The notes: generated from the sequence alone by a model not told the origin. A stretch of 11,411 bases of DNA from Planctomycetaceae bacterium (GCA_015487825.1 WFOZ01000537.1:1-11411), one strand, 5' to 3'; positions 1 to 6,951 are shown, numbered from the stretch's first letter. A program made the numbers and translations.

Positions 1-145
1 AGGATGGCGTGCTTGCACCCATCTTCGCGTGCCGAGTTGTGTTCAAAGACACAAAAAGAGTCGAAACCGTTATTTTGCAATTGATTCACCGGCATTAGAC
101 TCATGAAGTGGAAACCGTTTTTGATGGGTGCAAGCACGCCATCCT
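1..145. repeat. Inverted-repeat element with perfect 23-bp arms
   Basis: Bases 1-23 (starting AGGATGGCGTGC) are the exact reverse complement of 123-145 (ending GCACGCCATCCT). The 99 bases between the arms have no convincing gene. The left arm begins at the window edge, so the element may extend further left. I infer a small non-autonomous mobile element or a paired REP/BIME-like unit. No transposase is visible. Confidence 0.75.
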
Positions 146-214
146 GCATTTCGGGGTGAGGTTCTCCAAAGAAAATTCGCGTTCATTCGTGGTTCAAAAC
201 AATTCTCTTGAAAT

Positions 215-281
215 ATGCTGCGCACTTTTGCGCAGCATTCCATTGATAAGATACTTATCAGGACGGTTTTGGAAAACCGTC
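215..281. repeat. Cluster of three perfect hairpins
   Basis: Three back-to-back palindromes are seen directly. The first has a 10-bp stem (215-224 with 229-238, loop CTTT). The second has a 7-bp stem (244-250 with 254-260, loop ATA). The third has a 9-bp stem (262-270 with 273-281, loop GG). A diverged copy of the first part (211-263) lies at 11074-11124. This may be a REP-like repeat or a structured RNA segment. No T-run follows, so it is not a standard intrinsic terminator. Confidence 0.7.
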
Positions 282-471
282 GTACATCCTACCGATGCCG
301 TGTTGCGTTCCTTTTGAATTAATGCTGTATAGCTGCTGCCTGTTTTGAAGAGAATCGTCTGATTCTTGTAAAATAGTTCATTTGGTTGATTAACTCTGCG
401 GGCGAAAGTCAGTATTGTACGAGCCTGCAATTTACAGCAAGTATTATCTTGAGGTCTGGAAGGAAATTTTT
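282..471. other. Rest of the left gap: leader region of the methyltransferase
   Basis: Together with the two repeats above, this completes a gap of about 470 bp before the first gene. Short open frames crossing 108-430 overlap the palindromes, have no ribosome binding site and look like chance frames. The only signals I see are a promoter-like pair with a palindrome in its spacer (345-374) and the ribosome binding site just before GTG 472. Confidence 0.5.
345..374 (+). promoter_or_regulatory. Possible promoter with a palindrome in its spacer
   Basis: A -35-like TTGAAG (345-350) and a -10-like TAAAAT (369-374) are 18 bp apart, about 100 bp before the methyltransferase start. The spacer holds a perfect 6-bp inverted repeat, AGAATC-GTCT-GATTCT (351-366), where a repressor dimer could bind. 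The promoter assignment rests only on resemblance to the sigma-70 consensus. Confidence 0.33.
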
Positions 472-1263
472 GTGAGTCTCGAAGTCATTAAAGGGCACCT
501 GTACGATTACCCGAAATATTACGATCTGGTTTTCGGATCTGACTGGAAAGCAGAGTTTGATTATCTGCAGGACTGCTTCAAGCAATTTGCAACGCGTCCG
601 GTAAAACGTGTTTTCGAACCTGCTTGTGGTACCGGACGTTTAATGTACAAACTGGCCGATGCCGGTTTTGAAGTTGCAGGCAACGACTTAAACCCGAATG
701 CAGTCGATTTCTGCAATAAGCGACTGGTCAGGCGTGGACATCCGGCTTCTGCAGTTGTGGGAGATATGTCTGATTTCACTGTAGAGAAAAAATTTGATGC
801 CGCCTTCAATATGATCAACAGTTTCCGACATCTACAGACGGAAAAAGAAGCGGTTGGACATTTCAAATGTGTGGCAGAGGCAGTTGAAGAGGGAGGCCTG
901 TTTATTCTGGGGCTTCACCTCAACCCTGAAGATGCTGGTGATGACTATGAAGCGGAAGAAGAATGGTCTGCCCGGCGGGGGAATTTACAGGTCAACACCA
1001 GGTTGTGGTCGATGAACTACAACCCGAAGACCAGAATTGAAGAAATCGGCTTTGAATACGATGTTTACACTCCTACCAAGCAGTTTCGCATCGAAGATAC
1101 AACGATTTTTCGCTGCTACACACAAACAGATATGGCAAACCTGATCCAAAAGTCGCCCGAATGGGAACTGGTTGATACTTACGATTTCCATTATGATATC
1201 GACGATCCGATTGTTGTTGATGCAGATACGGAAGATGTTGTTTATATTCTTCGTCGGAAATAG
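472..1263 (+). CDS. Class I SAM-dependent methyltransferase
   Basis: A soluble cytoplasmic methyltransferase of about 263 residues with the Rossmann-like class I fold. Numbered from the GTG start, motif I is VFEPACGTGR (47-56), which binds SAM. The acidic residues ND at 71-72 end strand 2 and would contact the SAM ribose. GDMSDF (97-102) matches the adenine-binding segment, and a motif IV-like stretch with FDAAFNMINSF follows at about 108-118. The substrate cannot be read from the sequence; the C-terminal half is family-specific. I chose GTG 472 because AAGGAA lies about 7 bp upstream. An in-frame TTG at 415 would add 19 residues but has no ribosome binding site and precedes the conserved region. 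The gene is probably its own unit: a 162-bp gap separates it from pstS, and no functional link to phosphate uptake is visible. Confidence 0.85.
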   Translation: MSLEVIKGHLYDYPKYYDLVFGSDWKAEFDYLQDCFKQFATRPVKRVFEPACGTGRLMYKLADAGFEVAGNDLNPNAVDFCNKRLVRRGHPASAVVGDMSDFTVEKKFDAAFNMINSFRHLQTEKEAVGHFKCVAEAVEEGGLFILGLHLNPEDAGDDYEAEEEWSARRGNLQVNTRLWSMNYNPKTRIEEIGFEYDVYTPTKQFRIEDTTIFRCYTQTDMANLIQKSPEWELVDTYDFHYDIDDPIVVDADTEDVVYILRRK

Positions 1264-1327
1264 CGGCCAGCCCGGGTAGATCGGGCACCGGACAGATCGT
1301 TCTTTATATTCTCTTAATCATTCGCGG

Positions 1328-1333
1328 TATAAT
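1328..1333 (+). promoter_or_regulatory. Candidate -10 element upstream of pstS
   Basis: A perfect TATAAT lies 92 bp before the pstS start codon. No good -35 sits at the usual distance (TATATT at 1305-1310), as would suit an activator-dependent promoter such as a PhoB-type one. I could not find a clear pair of Pho-box repeats beside it, so phosphate control here is only an inference from the gene content. Confidence 0.33.
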
Positions 1334-1425
1334 GCGAGCGTACGGGCAGATTAAGAAAACTTGCCAGGCAAAGAAGCACAGAATGCTTTCTTTTCTACAG
1401 AACGATTATCCGAGAAAGTCCAACG

Positions 1426-2415
1426 ATGAAACTCCGTAAATTTATGTTCCCGACTCAGCTCTGTCTGGTTTTATTTACCGGCTTATTGATCTGTGGGTGT
1501 AAGTACGAAGAACCCGCCGGTGAAAATGGGGCGGGGGCCAAATATGTTGTCCAGGTTGCAGGCTCCAGTACCGTTGCTCCGGTTTCAGAAGCCGTTGCTG
1601 AAGCTTTTGATAATGCGACAAAAATCAAAACAAATGTCGCCACAACAGGGACCGGTCCGGGCATGGAAAAGCTCTCCCGAAAAGAATGCGATGTCGCTGG
1701 GGCTTCCCGACCAATTAAGCAGAAGGAAATTGAATCGTGTAAAGCAGCCGGCATTGAGCCAATCGAACTGAAGATTGGACTTGATGGTATCTCGATTGTC
1801 GTCAATCCTCAAAATGACTGGTGCGACACACTTTCTGTTGAACAGTTGAAAAAATTATGGGAGTTTGAGAGTAAAGTCAAAACCTGGAAAGACCTCAATC
1901 CACAGTGGCCGGATGAAGAAATCAAGCTGTTTGGACCAGATAAGGTCTCGGGAACTTTTGATTACTTTATCGAGGAGATTATTGGCGATGTTCCTGAAAA
2001 TCAGTCTCCCTGCAGAACCGATTACACCCAATCGGTAAAAGATACGATGCTGGTCGAAGGAGTCAAAGGCAACAAATATGCATTGGGCTATTTTGGATTT
2101 GCCTACTATGTGAAGAACAAGGATCAACTCAAAGCGTTGAAGATTGCTACCAAATCTGATCTTTCCGACAGTGTGGCACCAACCAGCGAAACTATTGAAA
2201 ACGGGACTTATAAACCGCTTTCTCGCCCCCTGTTTATTTACGTCAGCAGACAGGCATTACTGGCCAAGCCGGAAGTGGCAGAATTCGTGAAATTTTACCT
2301 GACTGAAGGACAGAAACAGGTTTCTGAAGTTGGCTATGTCCGCCTGCCGGAAGAGACCATTAAAGCAGCTGAAAAGAAAGTGCTGGATATTTTGGAAGAA
2401 GGAGAAAAGAAGTAG
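1426..2415 (+). CDS. pstS: Phosphate ABC transporter substrate-binding lipoprotein PstS
   Basis: Binds phosphate outside the inner membrane and delivers it to the PstCA channel. The 329-residue product starts with a basic N-terminus and a hydrophobic stretch ending in ICGC. Cys25 is the likely lipidated residue, so this is a lipoprotein; the Cys at -2 of the lipobox is slightly unusual. Family signatures follow: VAGSSTVAPVSEA (44-56), the TGTGPG loop (74-79), GASRP (92-96) and a GPDKVSGTFDYF segment (170-181). These match the phosphate-contacting loops of PstS proteins. Several extra cysteines (88, 105, 133, 196) could pair outside the cytoplasm. The start has a weak GAGAAAG about 9 bp upstream. 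It heads the pst cluster but is set apart from pstC by 366 bp containing a terminator-like hairpin, which would let the binding protein be made in excess over the channel. Confidence 0.95.
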   Translation: MKLRKFMFPTQLCLVLFTGLLICGCKYEEPAGENGAGAKYVVQVAGSSTVAPVSEAVAEAFDNATKIKTNVATTGTGPGMEKLSRKECDVAGASRPIKQKEIESCKAAGIEPIELKIGLDGISIVVNPQNDWCDTLSVEQLKKLWEFESKVKTWKDLNPQWPDEEIKLFGPDKVSGTFDYFIEEIIGDVPENQSPCRTDYTQSVKDTMLVEGVKGNKYALGYFGFAYYVKNKDQLKALKIATKSDLSDSVAPTSETIENGTYKPLSRPLFIYVSRQALLAKPEVAEFVKFYLTEGQKQVSEVGYVRLPEETIKAAEKKVLDILEEGEKK

Positions 2416-2489
2416 AGCAACCCCACCTGGGCAGGCTTTCCTTTTCACTTGATGACCAGCATACGCGGAACAGGAATGTGGAACTGACT

Positions 2490-2508
2490 CCCCGGATAAA
2501 ATCCGGGG
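2490..2508 (+). terminator. GC-rich hairpin after pstS
   Basis: A perfect 8-bp stem, CCCCGGAT paired with ATCCGGGG around an AAA loop, lies 75 bp after the pstS stop. It is followed by CTGTTTGACC rather than a full T-run. It could be a weak terminator or a 3' end stabiliser of the pstS transcript. Confidence 0.4.
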
Positions 2509-2607
2509 CTGTTTGACCAAGCCTCTCTGGAGACTCACTTCCACTTCTGAATATATTCAGGAATAGTCCCGAAATAACTTCCCTACTTTTAATGGATTCA
2601 ATTTGCA

Positions 2608-2669
2608 GGGTGCGTTGTGACGCACCTTTTTTCACCACATCAACAGGCTGGTGCATCACGATGCACCCT
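2608..2669. repeat. Inverted pair of REP-like hairpins (GGGTGCGT family)
   Basis: The first hairpin is GGTGCGT-TGTG-ACGCACC (2609-2626). The second is GGTGCAT-CACG-ATGCACC (2650-2667) and, read on the - strand, begins TAGGGTGCATCGTGATGC, which matches the first hairpin closely. The two are thus head-to-head copies of one repeat unit, as in BIME elements. I recall repeats of this type (AGGGTGCG...CGCACCCT) being widespread in bacterial intergenic DNA. Confidence 0.75.
2609..2632 (+). terminator. Intrinsic terminator-like hairpin plus six T
   Basis: The 7-bp stem GGTGCGT/ACGCACC with a TGTG loop is followed directly by TTTTTT (2627-2632), the form of a Rho-independent terminator on the + strand. 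It sits 193 bp after pstS and 150 bp before pstC. It would lower read-through from pstS into pstCAB-phoU unless pstC has its own promoter. Confidence 0.5.
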
Positions 2670-2781
2670 ACGATAAACTATTCAGTAATGTTTGGTTATT
2701 GCAGAAATTAAGGTTGTTTGCAGGGTCCGCTGAATGGTTGCGTACAAACGAAATTTGGCTTAACAGTCCCATAGGTGTTTA

Positions 2782-3741
2782 ATGTTGCCATCCTCAAAAC
2801 ATAGCCTTTCTGCAAAAACAAATTTCCGTAGAATCTGGGAAGGAATCGTATTAACGAGCCTGATGTTTTGTGCCACCGTTTCGGTTTTTGTTACTGCTGC
2901 AATTATTTTCGTTCTGGTTTCTGAATCGGTCGTGGGAATCGGTGACAGCCTGGCTTTCTTTCAGGAAGTATCCCTGTGGTCATTTCTGACCGATACCGCC
3001 TGGGCCCCGCAATATGGGGAGGGCCAGTTTGGTATTCTGCCGTTATTGGCGGGGACTTTGTGGGTTACCGGTATCGCTTCTGTCATTGGCCTGCCTGTCG
3101 GCCTGGCCTCTGCGGTCTATCTGAGCGAATACGCATCTCCCAAAACGCGTGGAATTATCAAGCCGCTACTGGAAGTTTTGGCTGGAATCCCCACTGTCGT
3201 CTACGGGTTCTTTGCTCTGTTTTTTGTTACGCCATTATTGATTAAACCCTTTGCAGAAAATGTGCTTGGGATTGAAGCCAACATTTTCAACGCGATGAGT
3301 GGTGGGATAGTTGTCGGCATTATGATTATTCCAATGGTGACCTCGCTGAGCGAAGATGTAATACGAGCAGTCCCCCGCGGCTTACGAGAGGCAGGCTATG
3401 CCCTTGGCTCGACACGATTTGATGTTTCAACAAAAATTGTGGTCCCAGCTGCATTATCCGGAATTCTCGCCTCTTTCCTGCTGGCGATTTCCAGAGCACT
3501 GGGAGAAACAATGGTTGTGATGATCGCAGTTGGTGCTCAACCAAAATTAACATGGAATCCATTTGAAACCATGTGCACCATGACCGCAAATATCGCCAGT
3601 ATGGCTAATGGAGATGCGGGGACAGGATCTGTTGAATATCGCAGTATTTACGCGGTGGCATTCACCCTGTTTATTATCACAATGGGAATGAATATTTTTT
3701 CGCAGTTTATCCTGAACAGATACCGGGAAGTTTATCATTAA
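2782..3741 (+). CDS. pstC: Phosphate ABC transporter permease PstC
   Basis: One of the two inner-membrane channel subunits of the Pst importer, pairing with PstA. At 319 residues it has the usual family length. Hydrophobic segments lie near 22-46, 85-113, 125-152, 171-190, 225-251 and 286-311, giving six membrane helices. The cytoplasmic EAA loop that docks on PstB is clear: [20 protein letters not shown] at 202-221, ending PAALSGI. Other family patches are [17 protein letters not shown] (130-146) and [10 protein letters not shown] (235-244). The ATG at 2782 has a TAGGTG-like ribosome binding site about 5 bp upstream. pstA follows after 61 bp, so the two are probably co-transcribed. Confidence 0.95.
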   Translation: MLPSSKHSLSAKTNFRRIWEGIVLTSLMFCATVSVFVTAAIIFVLVSESVVGIGDSLAFFQEVSLWSFLTDTAWAPQYGEGQFGILPLLAGTLWVTGIASVIGLPVGLASAVYLSEYASPKTRGIIKPLLEVLAGIPTVVYGFFALFFVTPLLIKPFAENVLGIEANIFNAMSGGIVVGIMIIPMVTSLSEDVIRAVPRGLREAGYALGSTRFDVSTKIVVPAALSGILASFLLAISRALGETMVVMIAVGAQPKLTWNPFETMCTMTANIASMANGDAGTGSVEYRSIYAVAFTLFIITMGMNIFSQFILNRYREVYH

Positions 3742-3788
3742 GTGCATCTTCCCTTATTATTGGGCTGATACAACAAGATTGTGAGACA

Positions 3789-3806
3789 ATGGAACAGGAA
3801 CCATGA
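3789..3806 (+). other. Five-codon mini-frame overlapping the pstA start
   Basis: ATG GAA CAG GAA CCA TGA (MEQEP) lies out of frame just before pstA, and its stop codon overlaps the pstA start in an ATGA junction. Such an overlap could allow translational coupling. Equally, the AGGAA inside it may simply be the pstA ribosome binding site and the mini-frame may be chance. Confidence 0.25.
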
Positions 3807-4843
3807 ATCAAGCCGGCTTACAATACAAGCGACGATTGAAACGCCGGCATCTGGTCAGCCGGATGTTTGCAATTATCTGTATTATTTCTACCTGGTTTGG
3901 TCTGCTCGTGGTGGCACTGTTACTGATTGGATTGATGTTCAAGGCAACTGGAATCTTTGATATCACCGCTTCCTCTCAGACTGAGTTACGCAATTGGCTT
4001 ACCCCACATTTGCTGACCAATCATATGTCCTCTCATCCGGAAAAAGCGGGGATGGTCGCCGGGATCTGGGGATCGTTCTGGCTGATGGTTATGACAGGTT
4101 TTTTCAGCATCCCGCTGGGAGTGGGGGCTGCTGTTTATCTGGAAGAATATTCCCGCGAGAATCTGTTTACGAAATTTATTCGACTGAATATAGCTAACCT
4201 GGCCGGAGTTCCTTCAATAGTATTTGGAATTCTCGGCTTAACCGTGTTTGCCCGAATGTTCAGCCTGTTTCATGATTTTCCTCCCATCGGAATTCCAGTG
4301 GGAATCGGTATGATAAAAATTCCGATCCCCTTTGGCAGAACACTGCTAACCGGTTCGCTGACATTATCTCTAATGATACTGCCTATCATTATTATCGCTT
4401 CGCAGGAAGCATTGCGATCGGTTCCTCAATCGATTCGGCACGCATCGCTGGCGCTGGGGGCGACGAAATGGCAGACGATCTGGCATCAGGTTCTGCCTGC
4501 TTCTTTACCTGGAATCCTGACTGGTACGATTCTGGCCCTCTCTCGTGCGATTGGCGAAACAGCACCGCTGATTGTGATTGGTGCTGTCAGTTTTACTGTC
4601 TACAATCCCGGCAATATGGAGCATGTTTCGGATTACCTGACAAAGCCGGAAGTGCTGCTGACTGTTCCTTCTTCTGATTTCACAGTCATGCCGCTGCAGA
4701 TATGGAACTGGGGCACCAAACCACAGCCGGAATTCCAGGATCTGGCCTCTGCTGCCATTATTGTCTTACTTCTTGTATTATTATGTATGAACGGACTGGC
4801 TGTCTTCTTGCGACATCACTACGGAAAACGACTGGACTGGTAG
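3803..4843 (+). CDS. pstA: Phosphate ABC transporter permease PstA
   Basis: The second inner-membrane channel subunit of the Pst importer. It has 346 residues, longer than the ~296 typical of E. coli PstA. The extra length is partly a loop after the first membrane helix (about 50-85) and partly residues 260-310. Hydrophobic segments lie near 21-47, 87-113, 128-150, 180-201, 235-262 and 315-337. The EAA loop is RHASLALGATKWQTIWHQVL (212-231) followed by PASLPGI, and SRAIGETAPLIVIGA (247-261) is a PstA hallmark. The ATG at 3803 follows AGGAA very closely (2-3 bp), an unusually short spacing. A long repeat-filled gap of 244 bp separates it from pstB. Confidence 0.95.
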   Translation: MNQAGLQYKRRLKRRHLVSRMFAIICIISTWFGLLVVALLLIGLMFKATGIFDITASSQTELRNWLTPHLLTNHMSSHPEKAGMVAGIWGSFWLMVMTGFFSIPLGVGAAVYLEEYSRENLFTKFIRLNIANLAGVPSIVFGILGLTVFARMFSLFHDFPPIGIPVGIGMIKIPIPFGRTLLTGSLTLSLMILPIIIIASQEALRSVPQSIRHASLALGATKWQTIWHQVLPASLPGILTGTILALSRAIGETAPLIVIGAVSFTVYNPGNMEHVSDYLTKPEVLLTVPSSDFTVMPLQIWNWGTKPQPEFQDLASAAIIVLLLVLLCMNGLAVFLRHHYGKRLDW

Positions 4844-4871
4844 GCGAGCCTGGCCAGCGCCAGGTTCAACT

Positions 4872-5012
4872 CGTTCCCAAGCTCCTGCTTGGGAACGCAC
4901 GGCTGGGAAGGTCCTCCTTCCCACCTGTTTTCGTTCGTTTGAGATGATTTTTAGTTCCGACGTGAAGCAGGAGCTTCATTCCCTTGCGTTCCCAAGGTGG
5001 ACCTTGGGAACG
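4872..5012. repeat. Four-hairpin repeat array between pstA and pstB
   Basis: Four perfect hairpins are visible. H1 (4872-4897) has an 11-bp stem CGTTCCCAAGC with loop TCCT. H2 (4904-4923) has an 8-bp stem TGGGAAGG with loop TCCT. H3 (4963-4978) has a 6-bp stem TGAAGC with loop AGGA. H4 (4987-5012) has a 12-bp stem CGTTCCCAAGGT with loop GG. H1 and H4 share the CGTTCCCAAG arm, and the H3 loop is the reverse complement of the H1 and H2 loops. This is a composite REP/BIME-like element. Repeats with CGTTCCCAAG...CTTGGGAACG are known to me as common in planctomycetes and cyanobacteria. Confidence 0.8.
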
Positions 5013-5087
5013 AGGAAATAACATCAAGGTATATCACGAGTTACATCAAGCCTTAAATAGAACCTGGCACTGTCCAGTTAGATTGTC

Positions 5088-5933
5088 ATGAACTTGAACC
5101 CATCAGAGAATTTAATTGATACTGCGACCGAAAACCTGCCGGGGCCGGCAGTCAGCGAAAAGCCGGGCTCGCCCGAGTTGGCGACGAAAATAGAAACAAG
5201 AGATCTCAATTTTTTCTATGGCCCGATGCAGGCTTTATTTGGGATTTCGATAAAAATTGCCGAGCGTTCTGTGACCGCCCTGATTGGTCCTTCTGGTTGT
5301 GGAAAGAGCACTTTTCTGCGTACGATCAACCGCATGAATGATATCATAGAAGGGACCCGAATTACCGGAACGGTCTATCTCGAGAACGAAAGTATTTACG
5401 ACCCTCAGGTCGACGTGGTTGAACTTCGAAAAAAAGTGGGCATGGTTTTTCAGAAATCGAATCCGTTTCCCAAAACTATTTTCGATAATGTAGCCTATGG
5501 CCCCAGAGTAACGGGAATCAAAAATAAAAACGAACTGGAAGAGATCGTTGAACGCAGTCTCAAGCAATCTGCAATTTGGGATGAAGTAAAAGATCGACTG
5601 AATTCTTCTGCCCTTGCGCTTTCAGGAGGCCAGCAACAACGTTTGTGTATCGCGCGTACCCTGGCCACAAATCCTGAAGTAATCCTTATGGATGAGCCTG
5701 CTTCTGCACTCGATCCGGGCTCAACGTCCCGCATTGAAGATCTGATTTATAAACTCAAGCAGGAATATACAATCGTTATTGTCACGCATAATATGCAACA
5801 GGCTGCCCGTGTCAGTGATTCAACTGCTTTTTTCTACCAGGGAGAGTTAATCGAATTCGGTCTGACTGAAACTCTTTTCAGGTCTCCCCGAGAGAAAAAA
5901 ACAGAAGATTATATTACAGGTCGTTTCGGCTGA
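5088..5933 (+). CDS. pstB: Phosphate ABC transporter ATP-binding protein PstB
   Basis: The cytoplasmic ATPase that drives phosphate import by PstC and PstA. All ABC motifs are intact: Walker [10 protein letters not shown] (67-75), Q-loop Gln122, PstB-typical [20 protein letters not shown] (121-140), signature LSGGQQQR (178-185), Walker B VILMDEP (198-204), D-loop SALD (206-209) and switch His234. At 281 residues it is about 24 longer than E. coli PstB because of an N-terminal extension (about 1-30) rich in Pro, Ser and Glu before the conserved NFFYG. No clear ribosome binding site precedes the ATG at 5088. The next in-frame Met (47) falls inside the conserved domain, so 5088 is kept. The 5' gap carries the four-hairpin repeat array; phoU lies 221 bp downstream. 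Confidence 0.96.
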   Translation: MNLNPSENLIDTATENLPGPAVSEKPGSPELATKIETRDLNFFYGPMQALFGISIKIAERSVTALIGPSGCGKSTFLRTINRMNDIIEGTRITGTVYLENESIYDPQVDVVELRKKVGMVFQKSNPFPKTIFDNVAYGPRVTGIKNKNELEEIVERSLKQSAIWDEVKDRLNSSALALSGGQQQRLCIARTLATNPEVILMDEPASALDPGSTSRIEDLIYKLKQEYTIVIVTHNMQQAARVSDSTAFFYQGELIEFGLTETLFRSPREKKTEDYITGRFG

Positions 5934-5948
5934 TTCCTTCAATACAGT

Positions 5949-6098
5949 TGTAGGTCAGGGTGTGCCTGACGAAAGCAGAAAGCAGTCTGAGTCCATGCTG
6001 TTAAACTCAACTTAAAATGATATAACCCAAATGACTGGAATACGTTAAGGCCACAAAGCAGTTAAGCATTCATCTTGTCAGGCACAGCCTGACCTACA
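5949..6098. repeat. Inverted pair of REP-like hairpins between pstB and phoU
   Basis: The unit TGTAGGTCAGGGTGTGCCTG begins at 5949. Its reverse complement, with one mismatch over 22 bases, ends the element at 6077-6098. Each arm is itself a hairpin with stem GTCAGG/CCTGAC: 5954-5970 (loop GTGTG) and 6077-6093 (loop CACAG). The 106 bases between are AT-rich and show no gene. This is the arrangement of a BIME or a small mobile palindromic element. I recall GTAGGTCAGGC...GCCTGAC units as a repeat seen in many bacterial intergenic regions. Confidence 0.78.
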
Positions 6099-6154
6099 TT
6101 CTGTAAAGTCAGCGGTTCCCCTGTTCAAACAATCAAGGAAAGCAGTCAAGCGTT

Positions 6155-6817
6155 ATGCCGGTCCATTTAACCAGAGATTTAGACAATCTTCATCGCTCTC
6201 TGATGACGATGTGTACGATGGTCGAAGAGTTAATTCACGACTCGGTGAATATGCTTGAAGTGCCTGATCAGGAACAGGCTCGCAAACTGGCGGAACGTGA
6301 TCGGGAAATCGATGAATATGATGTTCGCATTGAAGAAGAATGTCTGAAAATCCTGGCACTGCATCAGCCGGTAGCGATTGATTTAAGGCGTATCACAACC
6401 GTTATGAAAATTTCCGGAGAGCTGGAACGCATTGCTGACCTTGCAGTCCACATCGCTGAGCGTTCCTGCAGTCTGGGGAACAACCCGAAAATGCAAGTGC
6501 CGAAAAAAGTGCAGGAAATGGCAAAACATGCCGTCACAATGATACGCGAAAGTATCGATGCCTATGTCAATCTCGATACCGCTTTAGCACGCAAAGTCTG
6601 CCGGGAAGACGATATTGTTGATGACTTGAACCGTCAGCTGATCAGGACTCTTTCCCTGCAAATGTCAAAATCACCCGAACTGGTTGATCCCTCTTTGCAT
6701 CTGTTTTCTGCCACCAGGCATATTGAACGTGTTGCGGATCATGCAACGAATATTGCAGAAGATGTCATCTATCTGGTCGAAGGAGAGATTGTCAGACACC
6801 GCAGCCCACTCGATTAG
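6155..6817 (+). CDS. phoU: Phosphate-specific transport accessory protein PhoU
   Basis: A cytoplasmic all-helical regulator that couples Pst transporter state to the phosphate-responsive kinase and restrains phosphate uptake. At 220 residues it has the standard two-repeat PhoU length. Each repeat has its metal-binding signature: ELERIADLAVHIAE (89-102) and HIERVADHATNIAED (189-203), the E-x-x-x-D type that binds iron, manganese or similar metals in known PhoU structures. The short N-terminal helix (HLTRDLDNLHRSL) is typical. The ATG at 6155 has AAGGA about 13 bp upstream, further than usual. It closes the pst cluster. The kinase it would normally work with, PhoR, is not visible here. Confidence 0.95.
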   Translation: MPVHLTRDLDNLHRSLMTMCTMVEELIHDSVNMLEVPDQEQARKLAERDREIDEYDVRIEEECLKILALHQPVAIDLRRITTVMKISGELERIADLAVHIAERSCSLGNNPKMQVPKKVQEMAKHAVTMIRESIDAYVNLDTALARKVCREDDIVDDLNRQLIRTLSLQMSKSPELVDPSLHLFSATRHIERVADHATNIAEDVIYLVEGEIVRHRSPLD

Positions 6818-6874
6818 AAACAGGCTTTCTGTCTGCTGGAGTTTGAGTGCGCGGCAAAAGTGGTTGTTGTTACT

Positions 6875-6904
6875 TTGGAGTGGTTGAGATATTATCGATA
6901 TAAT
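6875..6904 (+). promoter_or_regulatory. Possible promoter upstream of the small protein gene
   Basis: A perfect TATAAT (6899-6904) is preceded, 18 bp upstream, by TTGGAG (6875-6880), which matches only the first half of the -35 consensus. It lies 47 bp before the ATG at 6952, a suitable distance for a short leader. Confidence 0.38.
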
Positions 6905-6951
6905 TTTCTCATTCACAAAAAGCACCTCCCCGTGTGTAAGGGAAAAGGACC

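Larger units (their letters stand above)
2416..2781. other. Long gap between pstS and pstC
   Basis: This 366-bp stretch holds no convincing gene. It contains a GC-rich hairpin (2490-2508), a pair of inverted REP-like hairpins (2608-2669), the first followed by six T residues, and a weak inverted repeat (2676-2685 with 2730-2739). I see no strong promoter for pstC. Such a long gap is unusual inside a pst cluster and suggests partial termination or mRNA processing after pstS. Confidence 0.6.

Noticed and set aside
108..430. Open frames on both strands in the left gap
   Set aside because: They run through the inverted-repeat element and the triple hairpins, have no ribosome binding sites, and encode nothing recognisable.
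415..471. TTG start at 415 for the methyltransferase
   Set aside because: The extra 19 residues have no preceding ribosome binding site, while GTG 472 has AAGGAA at good spacing.
1270..1286. Hairpin GCCCG...CGGGC after the methyltransferase as a terminator
   Set aside because: The stem is only 5 bp with a 7-base loop, and no T-run follows directly.
4702..4947. A frame out of phase with the 3' end of pstA encoding a VPKLLLGNA-type stretch
   Set aside because: This peptide is the translation of the CGTTCCCAAG repeat, a frequent source of false gene calls, and the first half is a shadow of pstA.
5070..5089. Pho-box-like pair CTGTCCA and TTGTCAT just before pstB
   Set aside because: The two half-sites start 13 bp apart rather than the 11 bp of the E. 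coli PhoB box, and the second overlaps the pstB start codon. Chance resemblance is more likely.
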